Shown: one piece after another, positions 21,991 through 23,871 of the stretch | How positions within the stretch are numbered: the first letter of the stretch is position 1 | Layout: every line of letters begins with the position of its first letter | DNA from: a virus | Strand: one strand, 5' to 3' | Length of the DNA stretch: 23,871 nt | Virus record (IMG/VR): IMGVR_UViG_3300021424_000233 | Span: 1 to 23,871 of that record | Position numbers and translations under genes: made by a program | The notes under the pieces: model-generated | What the model saw: the letters and a program-made list of their open reading frames with translations, nothing else | Told to the model about the DNA's origin: nothing | Databases searched by the model: none

Positions 21991-23871
21991 ATGTCAAGAG
22001 TAGCAATAAATACTGGTTCAATCGCAAATGATGGAACTGGTGATAATTTAAGAATTGCTGGTGGTAAAATTAATGATAATTTTTCTGAACTTTATAATTT
22101 TCTTGGAGATGGCACCGATTTAATTCCTACATGGAGAAAAACTGCTGCCGGTATTAATACTACATCAAATGTTGGTATTGGAACCACAAATCCAAGATTT
22201 GCTCTTGAGGTTGGTGCAGTTGGTGCCTCTGGAACTTCATTGCATGTAAACGGCAATGCAAGAGTTACTGGAATTTTAACTGTAGGATCTTCTTCTATCG
22301 TTTTAGATGGACCTTCAAATAAAATTCTGGTTGGTTCTGGAGTATCCATTGACGGAAATACGGGAATCATTAGTGCAACGGCATTTTATGCTGGAGGATC
22401 AATCATTTCTGGCGGAAGTGGTTCTGGACTCAACTATTGGGGAAGTGGTGCTTCTGGTATTAGCACTACAGGAAATGTTGCAATTGGTACAGTAACACCA
22501 ACCTCAAGACTAACAGTTGTTGGTAATTCATTATTCTCTGGAATTGCAACATTTAGAAGCAATTTAACTCTTGCTAATTTAACATCATCATCAAATACCC
22601 TAAGATTTGGAAGCAACTCTTATATTGACCAAAGTAATAGTGATGTAGTTACTTTCCAAATAGACTCCGGCACAAACGGAACAGGCACAGATTCAAGTTT
22701 TGTTTTTAGAACAACTCAACTTGGATCTCCAAACCAACAGTTTGATGCACTGAGAGTTTATAGCGGAGGAAATCATTGGAATAGATTAGTCAGAGTATAT
22801 ACAAATTTCCACGCAGACAATAATGCGTTCGTCGGTGGAGATTTGCAAGTTGGAGCAGCAAGCACTCTTGTTGGAGCAGGAAATACATTAGGATCTTTCA
22901 AGGTTGGTGCTGGTGGAACAGTTATTACCACAACCACTGCTGGATTGGTGGGCATTGGAACCACAAATCCAACAAGTGCTCTTACAGTAAAAGGAACATC
23001 CGCTCTTGAGAATGTAACTGTTACTGGAACTACTTTCACAAATCAACTAAGTGTTTCTGGTGTAGTAACAGCAACATCATTCTCTGGTTCTGGTTCAAAC
23101 TTAACCAGTCTTCCAGCAGGTCAATTAACAGGAGCACTTCCTGCAATTGATGGTTCTGCACTTACAGGTGTTGTTGGATCTGGATCTGGTGTTGTAATTA
23201 AAGATAGTGGTTCAACAGTAGGAACTGCAGGAACTATTGATTTTGGAGACAACTTAACAGTTTCTTCGATTTCTGCTGGTATTGTAACCGTAACAGCATC
23301 TAGTGGTAGTGGATCATCCCAATTTGTAACCACTGCTGCTGGTATTCATACACTCTCTAATGTTGGCATCGGAACCACAAATCCAACAAGTGCTCTTACA
23401 GTAAAAGGAAATACTTTTCTTGAGACTTTAGTTGCATCATCAGTCGTATCAACTGGAATTATAACGTCTCAAAACGGTGGTTTCAGTTTGGGTGGTAATA
23501 ACTCATACTTTACTCCTAATACATTGTCTTTGTCTGGAAATATCTATTTTGGTGATATCTATTATTCAACTCCTAACTTTAATTTTAATTCAAGTTATAC
23601 TGGAGTCGGTGCAAATTATGGTATAGGGGATTGGATTTTTAACCAAAGAGGAAGTTTTGGTTCTCTCTCAGAAGTTGCAAGAATTAGTGGATTGACGGGC
23701 ACTGCTAGTTTTAGTGGTAGTTTAAATGCTTCAGGTAATCTAAGTGTTTCTGGTATTGCCACTGCCAGACAACTTTCTGACTATAAGGCACTTGTAGGTG
23801 CTGTAAGTTCTGCAACAGAAACATTTACAGTTACGGTCGCAAGCAAAACATCAAATCACCGTTACTTTGGA
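21991..23871 (+). CDS. Fibre-like virion protein with VGIGTT repeats, 3' end cut off
   Basis: The frame is open from ATG 21991 to the window end (627 codons, no stop). The N-terminus has SRVAINTGSIANDGTGDNLR and KINDNFSELYNFLGDG, an attachment-type module that I recall at the start of many cyanophage tail-fibre and structural proteins. The rest is glycine-, serine- and threonine-rich. It carries four copies of a VGIGTxxPxxxLxV motif, at about residues 60, 162, 319 and 457. That motif is common in fibre and spike proteins, often ahead of a C-terminal intramolecular chaperone, which would lie outside the window. It also has fibre phrases such as GSGSNLTSLPAGQLTGALPA. Likely receptor-binding or decoration; the exact role is inferred. 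Confidence 0.93.
   Translation, partial: MSRVAINTGSIANDGTGDNLRIAGGKINDNFSELYNFLGDGTDLIPTWRKTAAGINTTSNVGIGTTNPRFALEVGAVGASGTSLHVNGNARVTGILTVGSSSIVLDGPSNKILVGSGVSIDGNTGIISATAFYAGGSIISGGSGSGLNYWGSGASGISTTGNVAIGTVTPTSRLTVVGNSLFSGIATFRSNLTLANLTSSSNTLRFGSNSYIDQSNSDVVTFQIDSGTNGTGTDSSFVFRTTQLGSPNQQFDALRVYSGGNHWNRLVRVYTNFHADNNAFVGGDLQVGAASTLVGAGNTLGSFKVGAGGTVITTTTAGLVGIGTTNPTSALTVKGTSALENVTVTGTTFTNQLSVSGVVTATSFSGSGSNLTSLPAGQLTGALPAIDGSALTGVVGSGSGVVIKDSGSTVGTAGTIDFGDNLTVSSISAGIVTVTASSGSGSSQFVTTAAGIHTLSNVGIGTTNPTSALTVKGNTFLETLVASSVVSTGIITSQNGGFSLGGNNSYFTPNTLSLSGNIYFGDIYYSTPNFNFNSSYTGVGANYGIGDWIFNQRGSFGSLSEVARISGLTGTASFSGSLNASGNLSVSGIATARQLSDYKALVGAVSSATETFTVTVASKTSNHRYFG
22951..22995 (+). repeat. 45-base direct repeat in the fibre-like gene, unit 1
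   Basis: It matches 23365-23409 with a single mismatch and encodes GIGTTNPTSALTVKG (residues 321-335). The units are 414 bases apart and in the same frame, so recombination between them would remove 138 codons without a frameshift. Confidence 0.9.
23365..23409 (+). repeat. 45-base direct repeat in the fibre-like gene, unit 2
   Basis: This is the second unit of the repeat at 22951-22995, encoding the same 15 residues at 459-473. Confidence 0.9.

Overview
The window reads as part of the genome of a T4-like cyanophage, a myovirus most likely infecting marine or freshwater Synechococcus. This rests on two things. A T4-type baseplate pair (gp25, then gp6 overlapping by one base) is followed by a giant YHYH-domain structural protein and a fibre-like protein. 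Upstream lies a dense set of tiny acidic proteins of kinds I recognise from memory as recurring in cyanomyoviruses. No database was searched. Every supported gene is on the + strand.

Bases 1-3961 hold small early-type genes: the tail end of a conserved small protein, a SprT-like zinc peptidase, then about fifteen proteins of 30-90 residues packed with 1-4 base overlaps. Two clear rho-independent terminators (about 2575-2603 and 3937-3961) cut this array into transcription units. The most unusual feature is a repeated promoter-like element. Four copies (785-842, 1509-1566, 2615-2672, 4510-4567) each consist of an inverted pair TGTGmCA / TGGCACA 17 bases apart, followed exactly 35 bases later by TATTCT. 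Each copy stands just before the first gene of a cluster. Two copies also share a perfect 42-base leader with its ribosome binding site and start codon. This looks like a phage regulon controlled by an unidentified factor.

Bases 3962-4312 carry no gene: an AT-rich part with TTGAGAAT repeats and a hairpin, a purine-poor part with a repeated GTCACAAAATCC, then a sigma70-like promoter. Bases 4313-5567 hold four more small genes and a strong sigma70-type promoter whose -35 box lies inside a GGGGCAG/CTGCCCC inverted repeat.

From 5568 the window turns to virion-related genes: a GT-A-like glycosyltransferase, a tiny basic protein, two conserved proteins of unknown function, gp25, gp6, the 4053-residue giant protein (half the window), and a glycine/threonine-rich fibre-like protein that runs off the right edge. 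T4-late-type AATAAATA boxes precede gp25 and the fibre gene at nearly the same distance from their start codons. This part is visibly more AT-rich than the left part. The giant protein contains at least two families of degenerate internal repeats and shares a VGIGTT motif with the fibre-like protein.
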